Assembly (NCBI RefSeq): GCF_006864135.1
Contig: NZ_SADV01000002.1
Location: 62,001 to 126,000 of the forward strand
Direction of reading: 5' to 3'
Length of the DNA: 64,000 nt
Source of the DNA: Lysinibacillus sphaericus
Lineage (GTDB): Bacteria > Bacillota > Bacilli > Bacillales_A > Planococcaceae
The first letter of the stretch is position 1. Each line of letters starts with the position of its first letter. The notes beneath the pieces were generated by a model, which saw only the letters and a program-made list of their open reading frames with translations, was not told the origin of the DNA and made no database searches. Below, one piece after another: positions 8,979 through 17,583 of this stretch. The translations under genes were made by a program, and so were the position numbers.

Positions 8979-9323
8979 TTGCTTACGTTTCTAATAAATG
9001 TGAAAGATATTTACACTATCCAGCCAATTTTATTTTTTAATCATTCTCCTTTGGGTAGTGTTTTACTGCTCTTCTTCCTAATATCTAGCCTTTTATTAAA
9101 TGTTGTCTTGTATCGCTTAGTAACTGTTGGTAGTTACAATTTTATAGGGTTTCTAGGCTTAATTCCAATTGTTACAATCATCTTCAAGTTGTATTCTTCT
9201 TTGTTTGACCTTTTATCAAATATATCTACATTTACTTTAATAAGTAGTTTATTAGTTTTTAGTGCCCTACTTTACTCTATCCTATCTATGGCGATTCGAA
9301 ATGCTCCTGTAAATCCAGAATAG
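8979..9323 (+). CDS. Small hydrophobic protein, possibly decayed
   Basis: 114 residues if read from the TTG at 8979, with three or four hydrophobic segments ('LGSVLLLFFLISSLLLNVVLY', 'FIGFLGLIPIVTIIFKLY', 'LISSLLVFSALLYSILSMA'). No good ribosome site precedes it. The same frame continues upstream to an ATG at 8910 (MLEYFPSIGAY) but is interrupted by two TAG codons, which suggests an inactivated 5' end. A terminator hairpin follows. No family recognised. Confidence 0.4.
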   Translation: MLTFLINVKDIYTIQPILFFNHSPLGSVLLLFFLISSLLLNVVLYRLVTVGSYNFIGFLGLIPIVTIIFKLYSSLFDLLSNISTFTLISSLLVFSALLYSILSMAIRNAPVNPE

Positions 9324-9453
9324 TTCCATAAGGATTATTTAAATACCCAATGCTTTTTCGATGTATTTAATTTTATAGAGTAAATCATCTCTTAAAGTAA
9401 AGCCTTTTTGTTTTAACAGCAACAATCTTTAAGAAAACAGCCATAAGAAAATG

Positions 9454-9489
9454 ATGCCAAGCCCATATTAAAGGTCTTGGCATTTTTTA
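9454..9489 (+). terminator. Terminator hairpin
   Basis: ATGCCAAGCCC (9454-9464) pairs with GGTCTTGGCAT (9473-9483), followed by TTTTTATT on the plus strand. It sits between the convergent genes ending at 9323 and 9490. Confidence 0.7.
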
Positions 9490-10047
9490 TTATCCATGTT
9501 CATCCTCTTGCGTTGTATAGTCAATGGAATTAGCTATGTCAACTAAAACTTCAGGTGTCACCTTATTTGAAACCCTTTTATCAATCCACAGCATGTATTG
9601 CCAATCTTCTCTTTCAAAAGCAAGAACATTAAAACCTGATATTTCCATATAAATAGAAGTCATTCCGTTTTTCAACTTGAATGTCTTTACTATATTTTCT
9701 TTTTTAGATGGGAACTTAAACTCAATAGGTCGAACCGTTATTTTATAATGATGCTCGGGAAGTTGATGATTAATAAATGTCGCTTCAAAAAAATCATTCA
9801 TCTCATCGTCAAGATCATTAAATCGACCAAAATGATGTGTAAAACTAATAGGAGGTACTCGAAGTGGTAGCTTTAGCCCTTGATGAAAGTGCCGTTCAAA
9901 ATCGGAGGCAGCTGCTTCAACCGTTTTATAGCCTATCTCTGGATAAATTTCTTCATAAGAACTGAGCGAATCATTGATATAGGCATCACTTGGTTGAGAA
10001 AATAATAAATAACAGGAACTTAAGCAGAGAGAAAAAATTCTGTCCAT
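9490..10047 (-). CDS. Hypothetical protein with N-terminal export signal-like segment
   Basis: 185 residues. Residues 1-18 (MDRIFSLCLSSCYLLFSQ) are hydrophobic and Cys-rich, possibly a signal or lipoprotein-like leader although no perfect lipobox is seen. The rest is soluble, with many aromatic and charged residues ('HHFGRFNDLDDEMNDFF', 'YKITVRPIEFKFPSKKENI', 'DWQYMLWIDKRV'). A GAGGTGAT site precedes the ATG. No family recognised and the neighbours do not suggest a role. Confidence 0.6.
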   Translation of the reverse strand: MDRIFSLCLSSCYLLFSQPSDAYINDSLSSYEEIYPEIGYKTVEAAASDFERHFHQGLKLPLRVPPISFTHHFGRFNDLDDEMNDFFEATFINHQLPEHHYKITVRPIEFKFPSKKENIVKTFKLKNGMTSIYMEISGFNVLAFEREDWQYMLWIDKRVSNKVTPEVLVDIANSIDYTTQEDEHG

Positions 10048-10182
10048 TTTATCACCTCAGTATCACTTTACGTGTAGTTTTTCCCAACTCAATGAAATTA
10101 TGTGTCAAGTTGTATTCGGTTCACAGTTATTTATTCATTTTTCCTACGGATATTTTCCATTAACGCGCGATATAGATAAAGA

Positions 10183-10221
10183 AAAAAGCAATTGTTCGCG
10201 TTAATAAGTTCGAACAATTGC
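10183..10221 (-). terminator. Terminator of the yjiH-like gene
   Basis: GCAATTGTTCG (10189-10199) pairs perfectly with CGAACAATTGC (10211-10221), with a TTTTTTC run on the minus strand, 10 bases past the stop of the gene at 10231. Confidence 0.8.
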
Positions 10222-10230
10222 CTTTTTAGT

Positions 10231-11589
10231 TTAAAAGAGTATATGTGCAACTAATGCTGCGATTGGTAGAGAAATAATCGTACGTATTAAGAAAATAACA
10301 ACTAGATCAAAAAATTTAAGTGGAATCTTTGTACCTAAAATAAGTCCACCAACTTCAGACATATAAATAAGCTGCGTCACAGAAACGACAGCAATTACAA
10401 ATCGTGTAGTGTCAGCTTCAATCCCTGCTCCTAAAATTGAAGGTAGGAACATGTCAGCAAAACCAACAACCATCGTTTGTGCTGCCTCAGCTGCTTCCGG
10501 TAAACCAAGCACTGTTAAAATAGGTTCAAACGGCTTTCCTAAAAGTGCAAAAATATTAGTGAATTCAGCAAGCATTAAAGCAACCGTACCAAATGCCATA
10601 ACAACCGGTGCTACACCAACCCATAAATCCAAAACATTTCTAATGCCATCTTTCAAAAATTGACGTGGGTCACGATTTGCATGCGCAACAGTTAAAGCAT
10701 TTTCTAAGCCATGTGACACAGAATTATAACCTTCTGGTAATTCCTCACGCGATAAATCTACTGGTGTTCCGTCGATATAAGTATCTTCTTTGTTAGCAAG
10801 TGGGAAAATTCGTGGCATTACTACCGCTAACACAAGACCACAAAGAACTACTGTTAAGTAATATGGAATAAAATAGCGTGACAAATGCACTGTATCTAAT
10901 ACTACGATACAGAATGTGATAGATACTACCGAGAAGCTCGTTGCAATAATGGCAGACTCTTTTTTCGTGTAGTTCCCCATTTCATATTGCTTACTCGTCA
11001 TAAGAACACCAATTGTTCCATCCCCAACCCACGATGTAAGTGCATCAACCGATGAGCGACCAGGGCTTTTAAAGAGAGGACGCATGATTTTTACCATCAT
11101 CGTTCCGAAAAATTCAAGCAAGCCGAAGTTTGTTAAAAACGGTAATAGTAGGCCTGCAAATAAGAAAATCGTGAATAAAAATGTTACTAAACCACCGTCT
11201 GGGTTCATTAATAATCCACCAGTATTTTCATTATTAATCGCTGATGGTCCAAAATCAAAGACAACCATTGAGGCAAATACTAAACCGATGACTCTTATAA
11301 TTGTCCAAAACCAGTTGACATAAAATAATGTATCTAAAATACTAGGCTCTTTTGAATTATTTCGCGGAATAAATTTGGCAATGAGTGAACCAATTGCCGA
11401 AATCGCAAACATAATTATAGTAAAATAACTAATAACCGGAGCAATAAAACCTGCTAGTAAATTTGCTAAAATAGCAATCGGAACTTTCCATCCATCTTCC
11501 GTTAAGACCGGTGTCATAAATAACAGGACACCAATAAGAGACGGAATTATGAAGAAAAAGTATGTAGAAGTAGGATATTTTTTCATCAT
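10231..11589 (-). CDS. YjiH family membrane protein with Gate (nucleoside-recognition) domains
   Basis: 452 residues with about ten transmembrane segments. Gate-like segments include 'SWVGDGTIGVLMTSKQYEMGN' and 'ADMFLPSILGAGIEADTTRFV', and the C-terminal half has 'MSEVGGLILGTKIPLKFFDLVVIFL'. These are features of YjiH and related transporters, whose substrate is unknown. ATGAGG lies close before the ATG pair at the start. It is a single-gene unit with its own terminator; the 900-base gap upstream is filled by repeat elements. Confidence 0.8.
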   Translation of the reverse strand: MMKKYPTSTYFFFIIPSLIGVLLFMTPVLTEDGWKVPIAILANLLAGFIAPVISYFTIIMFAISAIGSLIAKFIPRNNSKEPSILDTLFYVNWFWTIIRVIGLVFASMVVFDFGPSAINNENTGGLLMNPDGGLVTFLFTIFLFAGLLLPFLTNFGLLEFFGTMMVKIMRPLFKSPGRSSVDALTSWVGDGTIGVLMTSKQYEMGNYTKKESAIIATSFSVVSITFCIVVLDTVHLSRYFIPYYLTVVLCGLVLAVVMPRIFPLANKEDTYIDGTPVDLSREELPEGYNSVSHGLENALTVAHANRDPRQFLKDGIRNVLDLWVGVAPVVMAFGTVALMLAEFTNIFALLGKPFEPILTVLGLPEAAEAAQTMVVGFADMFLPSILGAGIEADTTRFVIAVVSVTQLIYMSEVGGLILGTKIPLKFFDLVVIFLIRTIISLPIAALVAHILF

Positions 11590-11654
11590 TTAAAGCCTCA
11601 TTTCTCTTGGTTTTCGAAGTTCTATATATCAAGCTTGTTAGTTATGGACTGATC

Positions 11655-11805
11655 AATTTTACCTCGGCATAATTAAGTCCGGAATCGGCCTAATTCCGTG
11701 ACATCCGCCGGAGGCTTTAACTTCTTTTGTGCGAATGTCTTTTGTACCGAAAGCGTAGCGACAGGTACTGATGTTTGGACACCGGCTAAAAGAAGTTATC
11801 CCGCT
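11655..11805 (+). repeat. Family B intergenic repeat, copy 1
   Basis: The order is CGGCATAATT, then GTGACATCCGCCGGAGGCTT, then TAACTTCTTTTGTGCG, the core TGTACCGAAAGCGTAGCGAC, then TGATGTTTGGACACC and AAAAGAAGTTA. The ends TAACTTCTTTT and AAAAGAAGTTA are inverted repeats, so the unit can fold into one long hairpin. Related copies are at 16.45 and 43.15 kb. Confidence 0.7.
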
Positions 11806-12293
11806 AAGAAATGTATATCTGCACTTTAATCAGTAGGAATTTTTTTACTCCTCACTGATTATTAGTCTTTACCAATTAGGCATTTACGAGCCGTTAATCT
11901 CCCACTCTTAGCGAGAGCGTTGTTACCTGAGCTTCTCTTTTTTGTACAGATAAATTACTGTCCGTTAATGCGCGATAAAAATGGGATACGGATAAAATAA
12001 AAAAACATCCCTCTAAAAAGTAATAAAGGAATGCCCAAACATACTTTTTTATAATTAACATCCGCAATGCAAAATTTCTATTCATTAAGTCATAGCTATA
12101 AAATATCATAAACCAACAATACATCGGTTAATTCTACAACAAAATGCATTTTTATTCAATCCATAAAAATTTGTTATTATGATAATTCTCTTCTAATTAT
12201 CCACGCTTCTTCTTAGTATCATTCCCTTTCAACAATGCTCAATTTTACATTGTTTAAAAGAAGACCCATTTGGCCTTGCATACTTGCGTCCGG

Positions 12294-12349
12294 AAACTTT
12301 AAGTTCTCTCAGCAGGTGTCCAAACATCCGCTGAGAGAACTTAAAGTTT
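12294..12349. repeat. Long perfect inverted repeat, family B-derived
   Basis: Arms of 20 bases pair perfectly: AAACTTTAAGTTCTCTCAGC at 12294-12313 and its complement at 12330-12349, around a 16-base loop containing GGTGTCCAAACATCC. The loop is the complement of the family B tail (TGTTTGGACACC), so this looks like a compact or deleted family B element. No T-run marks it as a simple terminator. Confidence 0.7.
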
Positions 12350-12425
12350 GGTGAAACTCTCCATTAATCATATCTATTTTAATTGCCTAAGAGATTTAAC
12401 CAGCCCTTAATAGGCATACAAATAG

Positions 12426-12453
12426 ACCATACTGTCTTTCATCTCATATGTTA
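12426..12453 (+). promoter_or_regulatory. Candidate SigK promoter for the CotD-like gene
   Basis: AC at 12426-12427 and CATATGTTA at 12445-12453 fit the mother-cell SigK consensus (AC, 16-17 bases, CATANNNTA) with a 17-base spacer, 38 bases before the coat gene start. Motif reading only. Confidence 0.45.
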
Positions 12454-12491
12454 ATTATGAACCACAACTTATCAAAACAGGAGGTTTTACC

Positions 12492-12896
12492 ATGCATAGA
12501 CGTATGCATCATCATCATGCAGGTCCACATTGTTGTCCACCACAGCATTGCCCAACTCAATTTGATCCACCACACTTTTGTCCGCCAGAGGAATTTGTTC
12601 GCACTAATTACATCCATACGGTCGTACCTCATGTACAACCAGCACATATTACAACAGTTAACAAACATATAATTGATCATCAATATCATTTCCCATGCAC
12701 TGAATGTGTAGTGGAAGAATGTTGCGAAACTCATACACTTTGCGAGATGCCACCTGATCCTTGCCATATGCCACATCATCATATGGGACACCATCATATG
12801 GGACACCATCACCATCACATGGGCCATCATCATATGTGCCATCATACAGATCATCATATGGGCCATCATATGGGTCATCATCATATGGGCTATTAA
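12492..12896 (+). CDS. cotD: CotD-type His-rich spore coat protein
   Basis: 134 residues starting MHRRMHHHHAGPHCCPPQHC, with AGGAGG 8 bases before the ATG. The centre 'THTVVPHVQPAHITTVNKH' type segment (residues ~41-60) corresponds to the conserved CotD core (VPHxHPxHTTxVN). The C-terminus is a His/Met/Gly repeat (HHMGHHHMG) with Cys pairs. CotD is an inner spore coat protein made late in the mother cell; the His and Cys richness suggests metal binding or cross-linking. The upstream SigK-like promoter and the downstream terminator make it a single-gene unit. The repeat tail is longer than in B. subtilis CotD (~75 residues). The opposite-strand Met-rich frame is an artefact of the HM repeats. 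Confidence 0.85.
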   Translation: MHRRMHHHHAGPHCCPPQHCPTQFDPPHFCPPEEFVRTNYIHTVVPHVQPAHITTVNKHIIDHQYHFPCTECVVEECCETHTLCEMPPDPCHMPHHHMGHHHMGHHHHHMGHHHMCHHTDHHMGHHMGHHHMGY

Positions 12897-12903
12897 AAAA
12901 TAT

Positions 12904-12938
12904 GCGATGAGGTTAGAAATACCTCATCGCTTCATTTT
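12904..12938 (+). terminator. Terminator of cotD
   Basis: GCGATGAGGT (12904-12913) pairs with ACCTCATCGC (12921-12930), followed by TTCATTTTTT. Confidence 0.85.
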
Positions 12939-12989
12939 TTCATAGCATACTGCTTACCTAGTTCTATTATTGATCTCTTAATTTCATAA

Positions 12990-13021
12990 GAAAAACCGAG
13001 CACCTATACTAGGTACTCGGT
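12990..13021 (-). terminator. Terminator of glnRA
   Basis: ACCGAGCACCT and AGGTACTCGGT flank TATACT (about 12994-13021). The minus-strand side ends in TTTT, just past the glnA stop. Confidence 0.8.
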
Positions 13022-13029
13022 TACTATTT

Positions 13030-14364
13030 TTAGTACATTTTTAAATATTGATCGCGTTCCCATTGGTGTACTGTTGTACGATACATGTCAAACTCGATTT
13101 CTTTTGCCTCTTTAAAGTTTGCATAGATATGCTCACCTAAAGCTGCTTGCGCTACTTCATCTTGAGCAAGTAATATTAAAGCATCGTCCAGTGCTGCTGG
13201 TAAGTTTGCGATACCATTCGCTTTACGCTCTTCATCAGACATCACGTAAATGTTACGGTTAATAGCTGCTGGTGGTGTTAAGCTACGGCGAATACCTTCA
13301 AGACCCGCTTCTAAAATAACAGCCATCGCTAAATATGGATTAGCAGATGGGTCCACAGAACGTACTTCTACACGAGTTGAAAGACCACGTGCTGATGGGA
13401 TACGGATAAGTGGTGAACGATTTTGAGCTGACCATGCTACATAACATGGTGCTTCATAACCCGGTACAAGACGTTTATAAGAGTTAACCGTAGGGTTTGT
13501 CACAGCTGTGAAGCCTTGAACGTGAGCAAGGACACCTGCCATGAATTGCATCGCTGTTTCAGAAAGACCTAGTTCAGTAGATTCATCGTAGAATGAATTC
13601 TCTTTACCTTTAAATAATGAAACGTTGAAGTGCATACCAGAGCCAGCTTCACCGAATAATGGTTTTGGCATAAATGTAGCATGTAAACCGTGTTTACGAG
13701 CAATTGTTTTAACAACTAATTTAAACGTTTGGATATTGTCACAAGCTGTAATTGCATCTGCATATTTAAAATCAATTTCGTGTTGTCCTGGAGCTACCTC
13801 ATGGTGAGATGCTTCAATTTCGAAGCCCATTTCTTCTAGCTCTAATACGATATCACGACGGCAGTTTTCGCCAAGATCAGTTGGTGCTAAGTCGAAGTAA
13901 CCACCGTGGTCATTTACTTCTAGTGTCGGTTCACCTTTGGCATCTAATTTAAATAAGAAGAATTCTGGCTCAGGCCCTAAATTGAAGCTTGTGAAGCCCA
14001 TGTCTTCCATTTTCTTAAGGATACGTTTTAAGTTGTTTCGTGGGTCACCAGCAAATGGCTCGCCTTTAGCAGTGAATACATCACAGATGAAACGTGCTAC
14101 TTTCCCTTTTTCAGAAGTCCAAGGGAACACTACGAAAGTATCCAAGTCAGGATATAAATACATATCTGATTCTTCGATACGTACGAAGCCCTCAATAGAT
14201 GAGCCATCAAACATCATTTTGTTTTCTAGAGCTTTGTCTAATTGGCTTACAGGAATCTCAACATTTTTGATTGTGCCAAGAATATCTGTAAATTGTAGAC
14301 GTATAAAACTTACGTTTTTTTCCTCGATTAGACGTTTAATGTCCTCTTTTGTGTATTTACCCAC
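13030..14364 (-). CDS. glnA: Type I glutamine synthetase
   Basis: 444 residues from the GTG at 14364 ([19 protein letters not shown]), matching the N-terminus and length of B. subtilis GlnA. A longer frame begins at a GTG that overlaps the AGGAG site and is unlikely. It condenses glutamate and ammonia to glutamine using ATP. Conserved motifs are '[19 protein letters not shown]' (with the Arg involved in feedback inhibition), 'GPEPEFFLF', '[17 protein letters not shown]' and '[10 protein letters not shown]'. It lies 84 bases downstream of glnR on the same strand, forming the glnRA operon. In Bacillales, feedback-inhibited GlnA also controls GlnR and TnrA. Confidence 0.97.
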   Translation of the reverse strand: MGKYTKEDIKRLIEEKNVSFIRLQFTDILGTIKNVEIPVSQLDKALENKMMFDGSSIEGFVRIEESDMYLYPDLDTFVVFPWTSEKGKVARFICDVFTAKGEPFAGDPRNNLKRILKKMEDMGFTSFNLGPEPEFFLFKLDAKGEPTLEVNDHGGYFDLAPTDLGENCRRDIVLELEEMGFEIEASHHEVAPGQHEIDFKYADAITACDNIQTFKLVVKTIARKHGLHATFMPKPLFGEAGSGMHFNVSLFKGKENSFYDESTELGLSETAMQFMAGVLAHVQGFTAVTNPTVNSYKRLVPGYEAPCYVAWSAQNRSPLIRIPSARGLSTRVEVRSVDPSANPYLAMAVILEAGLEGIRRSLTPPAAINRNIYVMSDEERKANGIANLPAALDDALILLAQDEVAQAALGEHIYANFKEAKEIEFDMYRTTVHQWERDQYLKMY

Positions 14365-14448
14365 AGTTTTCCACACTCCTATAAAATGTCTAGCTTTTTT
14401 ATCATTACCCTACCCTATTAATAAAGTAATTAATGATGTTGCTTTTTA

Positions 14449-14823
14449 TTAATAGAATCGAGATAAATCCCCACGACGGATGGATGATTTTTGCATGCGC
14501 TGCGCTTGAAGCATTTCCTCACGCATGATGCGACGTAATTCTGAGTCACTTAAATTAGGTTCATCTGTTGAAACAGGTTCATTCTTTTTAGCGAACAGCT
14601 TTTTAATTTTTGCCATGTTCATACCCTGTTCCAAGTAATCTTTTATTTCTAGCAATGCATCGACGTCATTTAATGAAAACATTCGACGGTTGCCTTCTGT
14701 TCGGTGCGGCTCAATTAAATGGTGTTCTTCATAATAACGAATCTGACGTGCCGACAGCTCGGTCAATTGCATTACGATATTCATTGATAATAACGGCATA
14801 GTTCGTCTAATTTCACGACTCAT
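14449..14823 (-). CDS. glnR: MerR-family nitrogen repressor GlnR
   Basis: 124 residues. A MerR-type winged helix at ~10-80 ('IVMQLTELSARQIRYYEEH', 'NRRMFSLNDVDALLEIKDYL') is followed by a linker and the C-terminal tail 'SSIRRGDLSRFY', the autoinhibitory segment typical of GlnR. It represses glnRA and other nitrogen genes when GlnA is feedback-inhibited. GGAGGGG lies before the ATG. Its own promoter carries a perfect GlnR box. Confidence 0.95.
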   Translation of the reverse strand: MSREIRRTMPLLSMNIVMQLTELSARQIRYYEEHHLIEPHRTEGNRRMFSLNDVDALLEIKDYLEQGMNMAKIKKLFAKKNEPVSTDEPNLSDSELRRIMREEMLQAQRMQKSSIRRGDLSRFY

Positions 14824-14847
14824 TTAAGTCCCCTCCAATACCTGCTA

Positions 14848-14876
14848 ATAATATAACGAAAAATTTACACTGTCAA
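14848..14876 (-). promoter_or_regulatory. SigA promoter of glnRA
   Basis: On the minus strand, TTGACA (14876-14871) is separated by 17 bases from TATTAT (14853-14848), a near-perfect SigA promoter 25 bases before the glnR start. Confidence 0.85.
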
Positions 14877-14883
14877 CCGCTCG

Positions 14884-14900
14884 TGTAAGGTTTCCTAACA
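14884..14900 (-). promoter_or_regulatory. GlnR/TnrA operator
   Basis: TGTTAGGAAACCTTACA on the minus strand fits TGTNA-N7-TNACA exactly. It lies just upstream of the -35 box. A second, imperfect half-site (TGTAA...TTATA) falls between -35 and -10, matching the two-site arrangement of B. subtilis glnRA. Confidence 0.85.
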
Positions 14901-14949
14901 TGAGTTAAAAATTTTTTTCGAAATTGTAAAAAACTAAAAATATTATCCT

Positions 14950-15015
14950 AACGTGGAGATTGATTTCCGTTCCGACTTGACGCTTTTCCTGGAGCGTCCG
15001 ATGTCCAATTCACTT
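14950..15015 (+). repeat. Truncated family A head
   Basis: AACGTGGAGATTGATTTCCG followed by TTCCGACTTGACGCTTTTCC and GGAGCGTCCGATG match the first ~55 bases of the full family A elements. The rest of the element is missing. It lies between glnR and the ynbB terminator. Confidence 0.65.
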
Positions 15016-15069
15016 AATTACATTTCTACGTTTTAACAAATGAAATCTTCAACTTTTCATCTATAAATA

Positions 15070-15104
15070 AAAAACTATTCAAAATAGAAATTTTGAATAG
15101 TTTT
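15070..15104 (-). terminator. Terminator of ynbB
   Basis: AAAACTATTCAAAA and TTTTGAATAGTTTT form a long stem around ATAGAAA, 9 bases past the ynbB stop, with T-runs on both strands. Confidence 0.75.
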
Positions 15105-15112
15105 TTCTCTAC

Positions 15113-16363
15113 CTATTTTTGGATTTTTTGAACAGCACTACAAATTGCAAATTTTACGTGCTCGTATGTTAACCCACCTTGAATAAATGCTGTAAATGGC
15201 GGACGAATAGGACCGTCTGCTGTAAGCTCAATACTAGAACCTTGAATGAATGTTCCAGCTGCCATGATGACATCATCCTCATAGCCAGGCATATAAGCGG
15301 GCTCTGGTGCATAATGCGCATTAATTGGTGAATTCGCTTGAATTTCACGGCAAAAAGCAATCATTTGTTCCGCAGTTTGGAAAGAAACCGATTGAATTAA
15401 ATCTGTACGATTAGCATCATAGCTTGGTGATGTATTCATACCAATTTCTCCTAGCATAGCAGCCGTGAAAATCGCACCTTTTAAAGCTTGAGATACAACA
15501 TGTGGTGCAAGGAAAAACCCTTGATAGAAATCACCAAGCGTATTTAATGTTGCTCCTGCTTCAGCACCAATACCTGGTGATGTCATACGATAAGCACATT
15601 TTTCTATTAAATCTGCACGGCCAGCAATGTAACCACCAATTTTCGCTAAGCCTCCGCCTGGATTTTTAATGAGTGAGCCTGCTATTAAATCAGCCCCAAC
15701 CTCTGTCGGTTCCTGTGCCTCAACAAATTCACCGTAGCAATTATCAACGAAAATAACTGCATCCGGTGCTAATTCACGGATTTTTGCACACATGTCTGTA
15801 ATTTGCGAAATGGTAAATGATGGGCGTGTTGCATAGCCCTTCGAACGTTGGATAGCAATCATTTTTGTGTTTGGTGTAATTGCAGCTGCAACACCTTCCC
15901 AATCGATCGCTCGATTATCGATTAAATCTACATGGCTATAACCGATTTTATAATCTTTTAACGAGCCAGTATCTTTATCGCCACCATCAACTATTGATTG
16001 CAATGTATCATAAGGCTGACCCGAAATATAAAGTAATTCATCACCCGGACGTAGTACTCCGAATAAGCTAAGTGTAATTGCATGTGTACCAGAAATAATT
16101 TGCGGACGTACAATGGCAGCTTCCGCTCCAAAGACCTCTGCATAAACTCGTTCTAGATTGTCACGCCCCTCATCATCATAGCCATAACCATTAGACGGGT
16201 GCAGATGATAGTCACTTACTTGATGCTTTCGGAACGCGGCAAGCACTTTTTGTTGATTGAAGAACGCCATGTCTTCTACCTTTGCATGAAAAGGGCGTAC
16301 CTTTTCTTCTATTTTAGCAGCTAATGCTAGTGTTTCTTCTGATAAATTGGTTGTAAAAGTCAT
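15113..16363 (-). CDS. ynbB: PLP-dependent Cys/Met metabolism family protein (YnbB-like)
   Basis: 416 residues from the ATG at 16363, where GGAG lies 9 bases upstream; the longest frame starts ten codons earlier at a TTG. It belongs to the Met_gamma_lyase (PF06838) group of fold-type I PLP enzymes, formerly called aluminium-resistance proteins. The PLP Lys is probably in 'IQRSKGYATRPS'. Other conserved pieces are 'HPSNGYGYDDEGRDNLE', 'QIISGTHAITLSLFG' and 'PGGGLAKIGGYIAG'. The physiological reaction is not established. It is upstream of glnRA, as in B. subtilis. Confidence 0.88.
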   Translation of the reverse strand: MTFTTNLSEETLALAAKIEEKVRPFHAKVEDMAFFNQQKVLAAFRKHQVSDYHLHPSNGYGYDDEGRDNLERVYAEVFGAEAAIVRPQIISGTHAITLSLFGVLRPGDELLYISGQPYDTLQSIVDGGDKDTGSLKDYKIGYSHVDLIDNRAIDWEGVAAAITPNTKMIAIQRSKGYATRPSFTISQITDMCAKIRELAPDAVIFVDNCYGEFVEAQEPTEVGADLIAGSLIKNPGGGLAKIGGYIAGRADLIEKCAYRMTSPGIGAEAGATLNTLGDFYQGFFLAPHVVSQALKGAIFTAAMLGEIGMNTSPSYDANRTDLIQSVSFQTAEQMIAFCREIQANSPINAHYAPEPAYMPGYEDDVIMAAGTFIQGSSIELTADGPIRPPFTAFIQGGLTYEHVKFAICSAVQKIQK

Positions 16364-16439
16364 ACTGTTCTTCTCCATTTCACATTTGTTCAAATCTTAT
16401 CTTAACAATTTGTGAGCTTGCCTGCAAAGCTTGCTAATT

Positions 16440-16600
16440 GCATTAGGCACTAAGATCAGGACTCGGCATAATTGCGTGACATCCGATGGAGGCTTTCATT
16501 TCTTTTTAGCGATGTCTTTTGTGCCGAAAGCGTAGCGACAGGGACAGGTGTTTGGATACCTGAAGTAACTTAAATCCGCATTCATCTCACCACCTATAGT
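16440..16600 (+). repeat. Family B intergenic repeat, copy 2
   Basis: CGGCATAATTGCGTGACATC, then GATGGAGGCTTTCATTTC, GATGTCTTTTGTGCCG, the core GAAAGCGTAGCGACAGGGAC and GGTGTTTGGATACC match copy 1 element by element. It fills most of the gap between ynbB and the TRIC gene; no gene is seen there. Confidence 0.7.
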
Positions 16601-16767
16601 GCTAGGATATTTCTGCTGAAAAGAAGTTGAATTACGAACTTAAAGTTTTAATTCTGCTATAATAAAATATTTAGTATCTGATAATTCCTTTCTTTGCAAA
16701 AACTTGTAGATACAGTAACTAATCTACAACAACATAAAATGATTTATTCACATAAGGGGTGAAAGGG

Positions 16768-17373
16768 TTGACTTGGGAGGTTTTTAGTATCATCGGAACA
16801 ATTGCCTTCGCAATTTCCGGGGCAATAATTGCAATGGAGGAAGAATACGATTTATTCGGTGTATATATACTCGGTATCGTAACTGCTTTTGGTGGTGGAG
16901 CTATACGAAACTTACTTATAGGTTTACCTGTAACAACACTGTGGGGGCAGGATAGAATGTTCCAAATTGCCATTGCAGCTATTACGCTCTTTTTCTTATT
17001 TCCACATCGACTCATTCAGCATTGGCATCGTTGGGGCAATGTCACTGATGCTATTGGATTATCAGCATTTGCGATTCAAGGTGCCCTTTATGCTGTGAAG
17101 CTCGACATGCCTATTAGTGCCGTTATTGTTGCTGCTGTCTTAACAGGGTCAGGTGGTGGAATTATTCGTGATTTATTAGCTAGACGACAACCATTAGTCC
17201 TCCGCGATGAAATCTATGGTGTTTGGGCAGCATTAGCCGGGCTTATCATAGGACTTCAACTATTTTCAGGGGATATCTTTTTATATGTATTATTTGGTGT
17301 GATTACAGTACTTAGAATACTTTCATATATGAAGAAATGGCGTTTACCGTTACGGAAGTTGAATCGAGCATAG
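16768..17373 (+). CDS. TRIC/UPF0126 trimeric cation channel family protein
   Basis: About 201 residues with seven hydrophobic segments and the two internal repeats typical of the family: 'FGGGAIRNLLIGLPV' in the first and 'GSGGGIIRDLLARRQPLVL' in the second. Prokaryotic TRIC proteins form homotrimeric monovalent-cation channels. A TTG at 16768, eight bases from AAGGGG, is the preferred start; a GTG at 16759 is possible. It is a single-gene unit with its own terminator, and the only plus-strand gene between cotD and the accessory zone. Confidence 0.85.
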   Translation: MTWEVFSIIGTIAFAISGAIIAMEEEYDLFGVYILGIVTAFGGGAIRNLLIGLPVTTLWGQDRMFQIAIAAITLFFLFPHRLIQHWHRWGNVTDAIGLSAFAIQGALYAVKLDMPISAVIVAAVLTGSGGGIIRDLLARRQPLVLRDEIYGVWAALAGLIIGLQLFSGDIFLYVLFGVITVLRILSYMKKWRLPLRKLNRA

Positions 17374-17390
17374 TTATACTGTTGCATATT

Positions 17391-17424
17391 AAAAAGCCCA
17401 AATCTGATATTGGGCTTTTTTGAA
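17391..17424 (+). terminator. Terminator of the TRIC gene
   Basis: AAAAAGCCCA (17391-17400) pairs with TGGGCTTTTT (17411-17420), with a T-tract. Confidence 0.85.
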
Positions 17425-17450
17425 ATTTTAAATTCAATTTTTCTTAGCGG

Positions 17451-17556
17451 TTCTTTCCGTCGCCTTGGCGGTTCAATCCATCACTTTGACGGTTCTATCC
17501 AATGACTTCGGCTGTTCTATCCACGATTTTGACGGTTCTATCCATGACTTCGTTTA
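17451..17556 (+). repeat. 21-bp phased repeat array, five units
   Basis: Five units of consensus TTCTATCCAYSACTTTGAC plus GG, four of 21 bp and one of 22 bp, lie between the convergent TRIC and cobT genes. They belong to the same family as the arrays at 23.95, 45.68 and 62.87 kb and have the same orientation. Confidence 0.85.
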
Positions 17557-17583
17557 TCACACACCGTGATCCACATAATAAAG

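Noticed and set aside
11894..12124. 76-codon minus-strand frame
   Set aside because: Overlaps a short repeat (GTTAATGCGCGATA, related to ATTAACGCGCGATA near 10160), no ribosome site, no homology recognised.
12444..12884. Met/Trp/His-rich 146-codon frame opposite cotD
   Set aside because: Shadow of the cotD His codons; no ribosome site and unnatural composition.
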